From positions 21,738-85,737 of the forward strand of contig DATMAG010000086.1 in assembly GCA_035560235.1 (NCBI GenBank): a DNA stretch of 64,000 nucleotides, in the 5' to 3' direction. This document shows, piece after piece, positions 40,025 through 47,400 of the stretch (positions are counted from its first letter, which is position 1; each line of letters begins with the position of its first letter). Source of the DNA: DASRDU01 sp035560235. GTDB taxonomy: Bacteria > Acidobacteriota > Blastocatellia > RBC074. The notes beneath the pieces were generated by a model. It searched no databases. It saw only the letters and a list, made by a program, of their open reading frames with translations, and was not told the DNA's origin. Both the position numbers and the translations under genes were made by a program.

Positions 40025-40084
40025 CTTGTAGTGGCGACTTCAGTCGGCAACCCACCCGCAGCCGACTGAAGTCGTTACCACAAG
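40025..40084. repeat. Palindromic element between two minus-strand genes
   Basis: Arms 40025-40048 and 40061-40084 match at 21 of 24 positions with a 12-bp loop. Each contains GACTTCAGTCGGC preceded by a GTAGT(A/G)-like start. The pattern is similar in style to the palindrome at 61694-61786 (GTAGTAACGA core). Confidence 0.85.
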
Positions 40085-40154
40085 GACAACCTTGTGCCCC
40101 GGTAACTCGTCAGGCTTTTTCGGTATTTCAATGACCGCTTTCAGAGTGAGGAGA

Positions 40155-40715
40155 TCAGTGCTCCGCCAGCCAGTCGCTGAAGACTTTCGCCGCGTCGTGC
40201 TTGCCGCTCCAGCGGGCGCGGTTCTTGCCCGTCAGCGCCAGCACCATCGCGTGATGCTGCCCGGCGCGGTCGCCGATGCGCTCAAAGTAGTTGTAGAGCC
40301 GCTCGATTCTTTCGATTGAACGGCGCGCCGCTTCGACTGTTTTGAAGGCCAGCACGTTGCGAAAGAAGCGCGCATAAAAATTCTGATCGCTCGCCGTCGG
40401 CGTATAGAGATCGTAATAGCCGCTGATCAGTCCGGCGTTCTGCAAAACCTGCGCGACATACGAAGGCCGCACGCCAACCTGATAAACGATCTCGGCAATG
40501 TCGGTGATGCCGCTCTGATAAAGCTCGATGATCTGCTCTTTCTTCGTGCGCCGCTTCGGTTCAGGTTCAGCGGTTTCAGTTTCGGCTGCTTCGGTTTTAT
40601 TTGCCGGATCAATCGCCAGCGCGTGGAGCCACCGCTCCATCTCCATTTCATCGCCAAACCATTCCTGAAGCGTCGGCCCGGTCTGCTGCGGTTGTCTGAG
40701 CTCCTGAGTCTTCAT
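40155..40715 (-). CDS. Hypothetical protein with helix-turn-helix-like segment
   Basis: 186 residues. A basic linker (PKRRTKKEQ) leads into a helix-turn-helix-like region at about 58-95 (IIELYQSGITDIAEIVYQVG, VRPSYVAQVLQNAGL). A helical C-terminal domain (YARFFRNVLAFKTVEAARRS ... DAAKVFSDWLAEH) follows. AGGAGGTGA stands before the ATG. Possibly a DNA-binding protein; family not recognised. Confidence 0.6.
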   Translation of the reverse strand: MKTQELRQPQQTGPTLQEWFGDEMEMERWLHALAIDPANKTEAAETETAEPEPKRRTKKEQIIELYQSGITDIAEIVYQVGVRPSYVAQVLQNAGLISGYYDLYTPTASDQNFYARFFRNVLAFKTVEAARRSIERIERLYNYFERIGDRAGQHHAMVLALTGKNRARWSGKHDAAKVFSDWLAEH

Positions 40716-40760
40716 TACTTCTTCACCTCCTGAGTTCGCGGCGAAAAGCTGCCGCCAGCT

Positions 40761-41258
40761 TCAGCGCGGCGGCAGCGGTTCACGCGTCCAGAACACAAAA
40801 TCAGTTACCGCCGGATCGCCGCCGATGGAACGAATCAGCGCGGCAATCTGTCCCCGGTGATACCACGAATGCCCGAACAACTGCGTCAGGATGTCTTCGA
40901 TGGTGTTGCGATACCAGCCGCCCTCAAAGCTCTGATACTCGAAGCTGCGCGCAAGTTCGGCATCGTCAAGCTCACTGAGCCAGGCCGCCCACGCCGCGTG
41001 CATTTCATTCACCAGGCCCGGCAGCTCCGCCAGCGCGACATTCTCCGGAAAGAGTTCACGCGGACAGTCAGGCGCAGCGCCGAAACGAAACAGCCACATT
41101 TTGCGGGCAGCCACGACGTGCGCCATCAGATTCACTGCCTTCTGAAACGAAGGCAGTGAACGAAGCTCGCTGTGAACAGACTCAAACGAGGCCAGCGTTT
41201 TAAGGTGGCTGTCCTGTTCGTACTCAAACCAGCGGCGATAGCGGTCAGCGGCACTCAC
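40761..41258 (-). CDS. DinB family protein
   Basis: 165 residues, with the DinB bundle recognised by VNLMAHVVAARKMWLFRF (metal His) and YRNTIEDILTQLFGHSWYHR GQIA (HxxxH). Begins at GTG 41258 with AGGAGG 10 bases upstream; no in-frame ATG is available. It is a paralog of 39418-39945 but clearly diverged. 15 bp downstream of the Rad52-like gene, so both share a transcript. Confidence 0.85.
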   Translation of the reverse strand: MSAADRYRRWFEYEQDSHLKTLASFESVHSELRSLPSFQKAVNLMAHVVAARKMWLFRFGAAPDCPRELFPENVALAELPGLVNEMHAAWAAWLSELDDAELARSFEYQSFEGGWYRNTIEDILTQLFGHSWYHRGQIAALIRSIGGDPAVTDFVFWTREPLPPR

Positions 41259-41273
41259 GACGGCATAACCTCC

Positions 41274-42446
41274 TTAACTGGCGCGCAGCAGGTCGTCATC
41301 TTCCGCGAGGCTGTGCTGCTTCTCGTCCTGCTTGCGCTTGAGGTAATCAATGAACCTTGACGCGGCCTGCTTCGAGAGTTCCTCGGTGCCGCAGCTCATC
41401 AGTGACTGGCACTCCTGTTCGATGTCCAGCCCGATTTCACGGCCCAGGGCGCGAATCATGCCAAGCTGTTTCGGCGTCACCAGATCGGCCAGCGATTTCG
41501 CCAGCGGATCACGCGGAAAGCCGCTGCCCGGCGTGTGCGTCCCCTGCCGTTCGATGACTTCTGATTCACGCTGATAAAGGTCGCGGGCAATGCCGAATTT
41601 GATCGCAGCGCGTTTGAGCGCGTCGTGTTCGGCCTTCTTGATGCCGGTTTCACTTTCAGCCGTGCCGGTTCCCACGCCTTCGCGGGTCACGCCGTCAATG
41701 GTGATCGCGGCGGTCACGGCAACCATATCGCCAATCTGCACGATGTTGCGCACCGAATGCGACCAGTTCGGCGCGACGCGGTCGAGAATGTCTGCGACCG
41801 TGTGCCATTCAATGTATTCGACCAGATGCGTGTTGCCCTGGCGGTCAGTCCAGCCTTCGCGCGTTTTGACCAGCTTCGGATCAATCGGCTGGCGCAGCGT
41901 GCGCAGCACGTTCGCAAAGGGCAGCGAATAGACATTGCCTCTCGGCTCTTCAGCCGGTGCAGTTTCGGGCTGCGTCTGAGCCTCGCGGCTGTTGATCGTT
42001 TCGGACGGCATTTCATCTTCCTCCCTTTTCCGGATGATCTTCGGCACTGTTTCTGCCGCAACCGGAGCGACTGCGATCTGCGGCGGCTGAGGAGTCGCCA
42101 CAGTCTGTGTTTCCTGAGTCTGCGCAGTCAGCGTGTGCTTGACCGCGAGAATGTGTTCGCACCGGAAAGCCGATTCTGAAGCGGCCTGCTCCTCGAATTC
42201 AGGACAGGTGCAGCGCACGCGTCCGGCCTCATCGCGCCAGACTTCGTAAGTCACCTGCTTTCCGCGCGGCGCGGGAGTGGTCACGCGAAAACGATCACCT
42301 TCGCGTGAAACCAGCCCCATCGCCGCCAGGCTCTGTGCCCGCTTGTGCCGCTGCACAGCCTTTCTGATGGCGAGTTCCCGGCCAGGCGCGCTCTGCGTTG
42401 AGCTTTCGGCAACTCTATCGGTTCTGTTTTCATTGAATGTGACCAT
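41274..42446 (-). CDS. SWIM zinc finger + Rad52/DdrA-like DNA repair protein
   Basis: About 390 residues. A SWIM-type zinc finger lies at about 60-105 (CTCPEFEEQ ... FRCEHILAV). A low-complexity linker with EEPRGN follows, then a Rad52/Rad22-like domain at about 165-290: LRTLRQPIDPKLVKTREGWT, VEYIEWHTVADILDRVAPNW, and the hallmark VGTGTAESETGIKKAEHDAL with KRAAIKFGIARDLY. A C-terminal helical tail (about 310-390) follows. Rad52-family proteins bind single-stranded DNA ends; DdrA of Deinococcus is of this class. It diverges from an XRE/ImmA pair through a shared operator region. RBS GGGAGGAAAAG. Confidence 0.8.
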   Translation of the reverse strand: MVTFNENRTDRVAESSTQSAPGRELAIRKAVQRHKRAQSLAAMGLVSREGDRFRVTTPAPRGKQVTYEVWRDEAGRVRCTCPEFEEQAASESAFRCEHILAVKHTLTAQTQETQTVATPQPPQIAVAPVAAETVPKIIRKREEDEMPSETINSREAQTQPETAPAEEPRGNVYSLPFANVLRTLRQPIDPKLVKTREGWTDRQGNTHLVEYIEWHTVADILDRVAPNWSHSVRNIVQIGDMVAVTAAITIDGVTREGVGTGTAESETGIKKAEHDALKRAAIKFGIARDLYQRESEVIERQGTHTPGSGFPRDPLAKSLADLVTPKQLGMIRALGREIGLDIEQECQSLMSCGTEELSKQAASRFIDYLKRKQDEKQHSLAEDDDLLRAS

Positions 42447-42564
42447 TGTTCTTTTCCTCCCGGTGATCATCTACGGCCATCGCTTGCGTCCTGTGCAGTC
42501 AGCTTCAGTTTCTCCGTGAAATGCCACGTCCGTTCTGACCAGATTTCAATTACCGTTTCACCGC

Positions 42565-42622
42565 TTGTTTCAATGTTGCAACAATGTACCACAGCGTTTT
42601 TCTCATTGCAAGTATGAAACAA
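42565..42622. promoter_or_regulatory. Paired 17-bp operator sites over a divergent promoter region
   Basis: TTGTTTCAATGTTGCAA on the plus strand (42565-42581) and its near copy TTGTTTCATACTTGCAA on the minus strand (42606-42622) agree at 14 of 17 positions and are in inverted orientation, centres 41 bp apart. Between them a minus-strand promoter is visible: -35 TTGCAA (42611-42606), 17-bp spacer, -10 TACATT (42588-42583). One site overlaps the -35 and the other lies immediately after the -10. Binding by the adjacent XRE protein is inferred. Confidence 0.65.
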
Positions 42623-42626
42623 ACCC

Positions 42627-42656
42627 TTGCATTCTTTTTTTTCTTTATGCTATGTT
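42627..42656 (+). promoter_or_regulatory. Putative promoter of the XRE gene
   Basis: TTGCAT (42627-42632), an 18-bp T-rich spacer and TATGTT (42651-42656) resemble a sigma-70 promoter. The upstream operator half ends 4 bp before the -35 box. Transcription would start about 60 bp before the XRE start codon. Confidence 0.5.
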
Positions 42657-42722
42657 TCGTCTTGCTTTAGGGGTAAAGTGCCTTCTGCGGGAGGTTCAAC
42701 GCCCCGAAAGGAGGTCTCAGAG

Positions 42723-43184
42723 ATGCAACATACAGACGGCGATCAGCAGAGCAAAGGCGTCATCAATACGAGCGAACTCGGACGGGCCATCAAACGCAAG
42801 CGGGAAGAGATGAAGATGAGTCTGCGGGCCGTGGCGCAGGTCACGAATGTTTCGGCCTCAACGCTCTCACGCATTGAGAACGGCACGGTGCAGCCGGACG
42901 CCGACAATCTGGCGCGGCTGGCCGCGTGGCTCAACATTCCGATGGAGCGGGTAATCATGGACGGTCGCGGCCACGACCGGATGAATTCGCTGACCGGCGA
43001 GGGCGAATCGCTGCCGGTCATATACTTTCCGCATGAACCCGTACCCGATATTGTCGAAGCTCACCTCAGAGCCGACCGCAATCTCTCGCCCGAAACCGCG
43101 CAGGCGCTGGCCGAAATGTTCCGCGTTGCCTATTCGCAGTTCAGTCGGCTCGGCAGCAACAGTTCCGACAAGTCACAGTCCTGA
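42723..43184 (+). CDS. XRE family transcriptional regulator (candidate DdrO-like repressor)
   Basis: 153 residues. A Cro/CI-type helix-turn-helix lies at about 20-75 (LGRAIKRKREEMKMSLRAVA, VTNVSASTLSRIENGTVQPD, LARLAAWLNIP). A C-terminal region of about 90-153 probably serves dimerisation or cleavage (LSPETAQALAEMFRVAYSQF). The perfect AAAGGAGGT ribosome site at 42708-42716 fixes the start. It is followed by an ImmA/IrrE-type gene and diverges from a Rad52-like gene, the arrangement expected for a protease-controlled repressor. Confidence 0.85.
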   Translation: MQHTDGDQQSKGVINTSELGRAIKRKREEMKMSLRAVAQVTNVSASTLSRIENGTVQPDADNLARLAAWLNIPMERVIMDGRGHDRMNSLTGEGESLPVIYFPHEPVPDIVEAHLRADRNLSPETAQALAEMFRVAYSQFSRLGSNSSDKSQS

Positions 43185-43205
43185 AAACGCTGCGGCAAAA
43201 AATCA

Positions 43206-43248
43206 GAGGGCTGAAGACCTGAGACGTGAAACTCAGTCTTCAGCCCTC
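43206..43248. terminator. Hairpin between XRE and ImmA/IrrE genes
   Basis: GAGGGCTGAAGAC-CTGAG (43206-43223) pairs with CTCAG-TCTTCAGCCCTC (43232-43248) with a single bulge. No U-tract. It could reduce read-through from the repressor into the protease gene, keeping the protein ratio low. Confidence 0.6.
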
Positions 43249-43288
43249 AACTGCTTTATCCCGCCGCAAGTCCACGTATAATGCCGTC

Positions 43289-43948
43289 GTGGACTACCTT
43301 GAACAACCACCAACTCCGAAGGGCCGCCTGTACGAGCAGCGCGCTCGCAGCCTGCGCGAATTTGCCGGATTGCGCCGCGACGATGTACCGCTCGATCCGT
43401 TCGCGCTGGCGCGGCTGGCGCGGATTCTGGTGGTGAACTTCGATGAAATTCAGGGCCTGTCGCAGGAAGCGCGTGACCACCTGCTTGGTGAAGGTTCAGG
43501 CGACTGGTCAGGCGGCGCCAGTTCGCGCACGCTGCCTGACGGGCGCAAGCTGGTTATTTTGAATCCAAAGCACGGGCGCAATCGTCATCACGCAACTTTG
43601 ATGGAAGAGATCTGTCACGTCCTGCTCGGACACGAAGCCAATCGCCTGTCAGTGGCCGCTGAACACAATGGCGGGAAGACGCTGTCGCGTGATTACAACG
43701 AAGCGGATGAGGAGGAAGCTTACGCTGTCGGGGCTGCCGCGCTGGTGCCTTACACGGCGCTGCGGCGTTTCGTGCTGGCGGGCCGAACGGCGTCGCAGAT
43801 TGCGCGCCATTTCAATGTCAGTCGGCAGCTCGTCGCTTATCGCCTGAAGATTTCGCGCCTCTGGGCTGAGTACAAAGCCCGGCATCCTGAAGAGGCTGAG
43901 CAGTATTCACAACGCCGGAATGATTCTTCGGACAATTCATCAGCCTGA
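43289..43948 (+). CDS. ImmA/IrrE family protein with variant EExxH motif
   Basis: 219 residues from GTG 43289 (MDYLEQPPTPKGRLYEQRAR). The family core is DPFALARLARILVVNFDEI, KLVILNPKHGRNRHHATLM followed by EEICHVLLGHEA. In the zinc motif the usual first His is Glu106: E106-E107-I-C-H110, so zinc binding or catalysis may differ. A C-terminal helix-turn-helix-like segment (RTASQIARHFNVSRQLVAYR) is present. ImmA/IrrE proteases cleave XRE repressors upon DNA damage or similar signals; the XRE gene is 104 bp upstream. Its stop overlaps the convergent fahA stop by 9 bp. Confidence 0.82.
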   Translation: MDYLEQPPTPKGRLYEQRARSLREFAGLRRDDVPLDPFALARLARILVVNFDEIQGLSQEARDHLLGEGSGDWSGGASSRTLPDGRKLVILNPKHGRNRHHATLMEEICHVLLGHEANRLSVAAEHNGGKTLSRDYNEADEEEAYAVGAAALVPYTALRRFVLAGRTASQIARHFNVSRQLVAYRLKISRLWAEYKARHPEEAEQYSQRRNDSSDNSSA

Positions 43949-45280
43949 ATTTTTCGCGGGCAGCACCACACCGCGACATTCACCGAAGCCGATGCGCGCA
44001 AAGCCGTCGCGTTCGCACCAGCCGCGAATGATGACTTCATCACCATCCTCAAGAAATCGTCGCGTCTCGCCGGTCGGCAACTGAACAGGTTCAGTTCCGC
44101 GCCAGGTCAGCTCAAGCAGGCATCCGCGTTCGTCCCTGTTCGGTCCCGACACAGTGCCGCTCGCAATCAGATCGCCCGCCCGCAGGTTGCAGCCGTTGCT
44201 GGTGTGATGCGTGAGCATCTGCGCCACCGTCCAGTAAACATCGCTGAAGTTGTGATGCGTCAGTCTGACCGGTGCAACGCCCTGCTCGCGCATCTGCTGC
44301 GACGAAAGCAGCAGTTCCATTTTCAGATCAATGCCGCCACGTTCACGATTTTCAGGCGAATCAAGATAAGGCAGCGGGTCAGGATCGTCCGCGGGTCGCC
44401 TGAACGCCGGAATCCTGAACGGCGCGAGCGCTTCCATCGTGACGATCCAGGGTGAAATCGTCGTGGCAAAACTCTTGGCCAGAAACGGCCCGAGCGGCTG
44501 ATATTCCCAGGCCTGAATGTCACGCGCCGACCAGTCATTGACGAGGCACAAACCGAAGATGTGGGCTTCGGCATCGTCAATATTGACAGGCTCGCCAGGC
44601 TCATTGCCCGGCCCGACGAAAAAGCCGACCTCGACTTCGTAATCAAGCAGGCGGGTCGGCCCGAATGTCGGCTGTTCAGCGTCAGGCGCTTTCGTCTGCC
44701 CGTTCGGACGAGTCACCGGAGCGCCGCTGACAAAGACCGACGACGCGCGCCCGTGATAACCAATCGGCACATACTTGTAATTCGGCAGCAGCGGATTATC
44801 AGGACGAAACATGCTGCCGACGTTAGTGGCGTGAAAGACTGAAGCATAAAAGTCAGTGTAATCACCGATGGTCGCGGGCAGCAGCATTTCGGCTTCAGCC
44901 ATTGGCACGAGCGCGGCTTCAACGAGTTCACGCTGATCGCGCAGTTCCGCGTTGTCAGCCCGCAGCAGGTCGCTCACGCGCCGCCGCAGTTCAGACCAGC
45001 TTTCAGGCCCAAGCAGCATCAGGTAATCGAGCGATTCAATGCTGCACGCATCGGCAATGTCATCCTCAAAATCCTCAGCCCATAACTCTTCAGCGATAAT
45101 CGCCAGATCGAGAATCCGGTCGCCAATCGCCACGCCGATTGATGGCAGGTCATCGCTGCCCGCGCGTCTGAACAATCCGAACGGCAGATTCTGAATCGGA
45201 AATTCGCAGCCTGGTTCATTGGCTGATTCAATCCAGCTTGTCAGCTTCGGATCGTGCGTTTCGTTGATTGCGTAACTCAT
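43940..45280 (-). CDS. fahA: Fumarylacetoacetase
   Basis: 446 residues; cleaves fumarylacetoacetate to fumarate and acetoacetate, the last step of tyrosine/homogentisate degradation. An SH3-like N-terminal domain (NLPFGLFRRAGSDDLPSIGV) precedes the FAH fold: YVPIGYHGRASSVFVSG, DYEVEVGFFVGPGNEPGEPV, LVNDWSARDIQAWEYQPLGP and FLAKSFATTISPWIVTMEAL. Length and motifs are normal. Placed 3 bp after the gene at 45284, so cotranscribed with it. Confidence 0.95.
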   Translation of the reverse strand: MSYAINETHDPKLTSWIESANEPGCEFPIQNLPFGLFRRAGSDDLPSIGVAIGDRILDLAIIAEELWAEDFEDDIADACSIESLDYLMLLGPESWSELRRRVSDLLRADNAELRDQRELVEAALVPMAEAEMLLPATIGDYTDFYASVFHATNVGSMFRPDNPLLPNYKYVPIGYHGRASSVFVSGAPVTRPNGQTKAPDAEQPTFGPTRLLDYEVEVGFFVGPGNEPGEPVNIDDAEAHIFGLCLVNDWSARDIQAWEYQPLGPFLAKSFATTISPWIVTMEALAPFRIPAFRRPADDPDPLPYLDSPENRERGGIDLKMELLLSSQQMREQGVAPVRLTHHNFSDVYWTVAQMLTHHTSNGCNLRAGDLIASGTVSGPNRDERGCLLELTWRGTEPVQLPTGETRRFLEDGDEVIIRGWCERDGFARIGFGECRGVVLPAKNSG

Positions 45281-45283
45281 AAC

Positions 45284-46189
45284 TCACATCAGGCCGATCT
45301 TTCTGAGGTCGGCAATCGGTTCTTCAAATGAACAGGAACCAAAAGCCATCGCAAAGGTGTGACGCACAACTTCGATGCGTTGCAGCGTCAGTTCGTGCGT
45401 GCGCCACGTGATGGCTTCATCATTGAAGCGAAACGCGCCGGGCGAAGTCTCTTCGAGCAGTTCTCTGATGCCGTCCTCGCTCAGCCCGAACCGCGCAAAA
45501 GCGGCAGCCAGAAAGACGTTCAGAAAGCCGTGCATCACAGCCAGTTCGCTGTCGGGTTCATAAGTCAGGCGGTAAATGGCGCGCAGCGGGTGATGCAGTC
45601 CGGCAGTGGCCTTGAACGCCACGCGCTCTTCGGCGCACGCGCTGATGAAGCGGGCCAGATCAGCAGTCGAAGGGAAAGCCTGCGCGGTGACGCCGCCAGC
45701 GCGCACTTTGGCGAGCGCGCCGGTCTGCGCCAGCGCCAGAACGAGTTCAGTCGGATCAGCCGTCACCGGAATTTCAAAATATGAAGTCAGCGAACGCGGC
45801 AGCACTTTCATTGCGCGTCTGATTTCATCGGCTTTCACTGCCTTCAGTTCGACGGCATCAATGACAGCGGCTCCGGCATTTTCGTCTCTGGCGTGCAGAT
45901 GATTGAAATCACCGATGCGATTGAGATCAGCCGTCAGATCCGCACCGGCCAGAACGCTGAGGTGCCAGGGCTGTACCGGATTGCCTTTCGGCAGCAGCGG
46001 CGCGGTGGCGCGCTCGAATTCATCAAGCCTGTTGATCGGCACAATGAATCGCCCCAGCATCCAGGAATGTTCAGACTGCAGATAGTCAGCATACTGCCTG
46101 ACGGCCGCTTCCATCGTCAGCGCGGCAGGCGGAAAGAGTCCGGCGTAATCAATCAGTCCGGTCAGCAGTGCTTGAAGCGAATTGGTCAT
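45284..46189 (-). CDS. Conserved hypothetical protein coupled to fumarylacetoacetase
   Basis: 301 residues, beginning MTNSLQALLTGLIDYAGLFP and continuing PPAALTMEAAVRQYADYLQS. No signal peptide or membrane span is seen. Conserved-looking stretches are MLGRFIVPINRLDEFE, FKATAGLHHPLRAIYRLTYE and GFLNVFLAAAFARFGLSEDG; the late KATAGLHHP resembles a TIM-barrel phosphate/metal loop. It precedes fahA with a 3-bp gap and AGGAG before ATG. A role in aromatic amino acid breakdown is likely by context only. Confidence 0.7.
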   Translation of the reverse strand: MTNSLQALLTGLIDYAGLFPPAALTMEAAVRQYADYLQSEHSWMLGRFIVPINRLDEFERATAPLLPKGNPVQPWHLSVLAGADLTADLNRIGDFNHLHARDENAGAAVIDAVELKAVKADEIRRAMKVLPRSLTSYFEIPVTADPTELVLALAQTGALAKVRAGGVTAQAFPSTADLARFISACAEERVAFKATAGLHHPLRAIYRLTYEPDSELAVMHGFLNVFLAAAFARFGLSEDGIRELLEETSPGAFRFNDEAITWRTHELTLQRIEVVRHTFAMAFGSCSFEEPIADLRKIGLM

Positions 46190-46291
46190 CTCCTGTTCCT
46201 CGTGGCTCAGGGCGCTGTTGATTGTTGTCTTTTTACACTCGGCCTGTCGAGAGGGGAGTCTCAGGCGCGCGTTATGATGAGGTCAGCAACG

Positions 46292-46340
46292 GCTTAAAAG
46301 CAAATTGAGGCTGACAGGTTTTCACCCGGACAGCCTCAAT
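46292..46340 (-). terminator. Terminator of ribA
   Basis: On the minus strand ATTGAGGCTG (46340-46331) pairs perfectly with CAGCCTCAAT (46313-46304), followed by TTGCTTTTAA. It lies 28 bp past the ribA stop. Confidence 0.75.
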
Positions 46341-46367
46341 CATTGTTCCGTAAATTTTTCTGCCGTT

Positions 46368-47015
46368 TCAGAAAATTCCGTTGAGCCGCAGCAGGTGGCC
46401 CATCTTCTCTTTCTTGGTCAGCAGATACTTTTCGGCATTCTTGTGCGGTTTGATTTCGAGCGGGACGCGCTCGACTACCTCAAGGCCCGCTCTCTGCAGG
46501 GCGCGCAGTTTGTCAGGATTGTTCGACATCAGGCGCACGCGGCGCAGGCCGAGCAGCTTGAGAATCTCAGCGCATTGCCGGTAATCGCGCGCGTCAATCG
46601 CCAGGCCCAGTCTGACGTTGGCTTCAATTGTGTCAGCGCCCTGATCCTGCAGGGCATAGGCGCGAATCTTGTTGACGATGCCGATGCCGCGCCCTTCCTG
46701 CTGCTGATAGACGATCACGCCGGCACCTTCGGCCTGCACCATCTCCATCGCGCGGGCGAGCTGCGGGCCGCAGTCGCATTTGAGCGAATGAAAGACATCT
46801 CCGGTCAGACACTGTGAATGAATCCGCACCAGGGTCGGAGTCTCAGGATCAGGCTCTCCCTTGACGAGGGCCACGAACTCCTCATCACTGTTGGTGCTGC
46901 GAAATCCAATAATTCTGAAGGGGCCGAATTCAGTTGGCAGGTTTGCTTCTGCCTCCTTGCTGACTGTCAACCCGACTGTTGCTCGGTCTGTCGCTTCCAT
47001 TGTCACCGTATTCAT
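46368..47015 (-). CDS. ribA: GTP cyclohydrolase II
   Basis: 215 residues; opens GTP for riboflavin synthesis. The zinc Cys cluster SQCLTGDVFHSLKCDCGPQL, the QQQEGRGIGIVNKIRAYALQ loop, ANVRLGLAIDARDYRQCAEI and RLMSNNPDKLRAL are all typical. No RibB domain is fused and no other rib gene is nearby. C-terminus KMGHLLRLNGIF is normal. ATG at 47015. Confidence 0.95.
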   Translation of the reverse strand: MNTVTMEATDRATVGLTVSKEAEANLPTEFGPFRIIGFRSTNSDEEFVALVKGEPDPETPTLVRIHSQCLTGDVFHSLKCDCGPQLARAMEMVQAEGAGVIVYQQQEGRGIGIVNKIRAYALQDQGADTIEANVRLGLAIDARDYRQCAEILKLLGLRRVRLMSNNPDKLRALQRAGLEVVERVPLEIKPHKNAEKYLLTKKEKMGHLLRLNGIF

Positions 47016-47400
47016 CTGTTCTCTCCTGTTCTTACCGATGTTGCGCAGGGTTTTAATTGAATTATCAGGATGGCCTTTCCGGGTGTCAATCTGCGGCCAC
47101 GCTGTTTTATCCGCTCGTTTAGAGAAAATATTCCAGGCTCAGGTTGTCCTGCGTTCGATCTCACCTTAACCGCCGCTGATGCGCGCAGCTTCACGAAATG
47201 TTTGAGAACTCATCACTACAACCAGAGAGGCCCGGAAACACAGCCTGACTCCTGATGCCTGAGTCCTGATTCCTGTTTTACCGAAAGATCAGGCATCAGT
47301 GAATGTACTGAATGCCGGGAAGCAGCATTGGCTGTGCTGGTCAACAGGGTTATGATCTGTCGCTTCGGGATCAGCCCTGATCAGTTCAGAGAATCAACCG
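47016..47400. other. 385-bp divergent intergenic region with heptad repeats
   Basis: It separates ribA (minus) from the membrane protein gene (plus). At 47244-47275 four 7-bp units (CCTGACT, CCTGATG, CCTGAGT, CCTGATT) stand in a row, and 47288-47299 (ATCAGGCATCAG) pairs with them. A 60-codon minus ORF at 47012-47194 is not convincing. Nothing indicates a flavin riboswitch before ribA. Confidence 0.7.

Noticed and set aside
47016..47400. FMN riboswitch upstream of ribA
   Set aside because: None of the conserved FMN element segments can be found on the minus strand before ribA.
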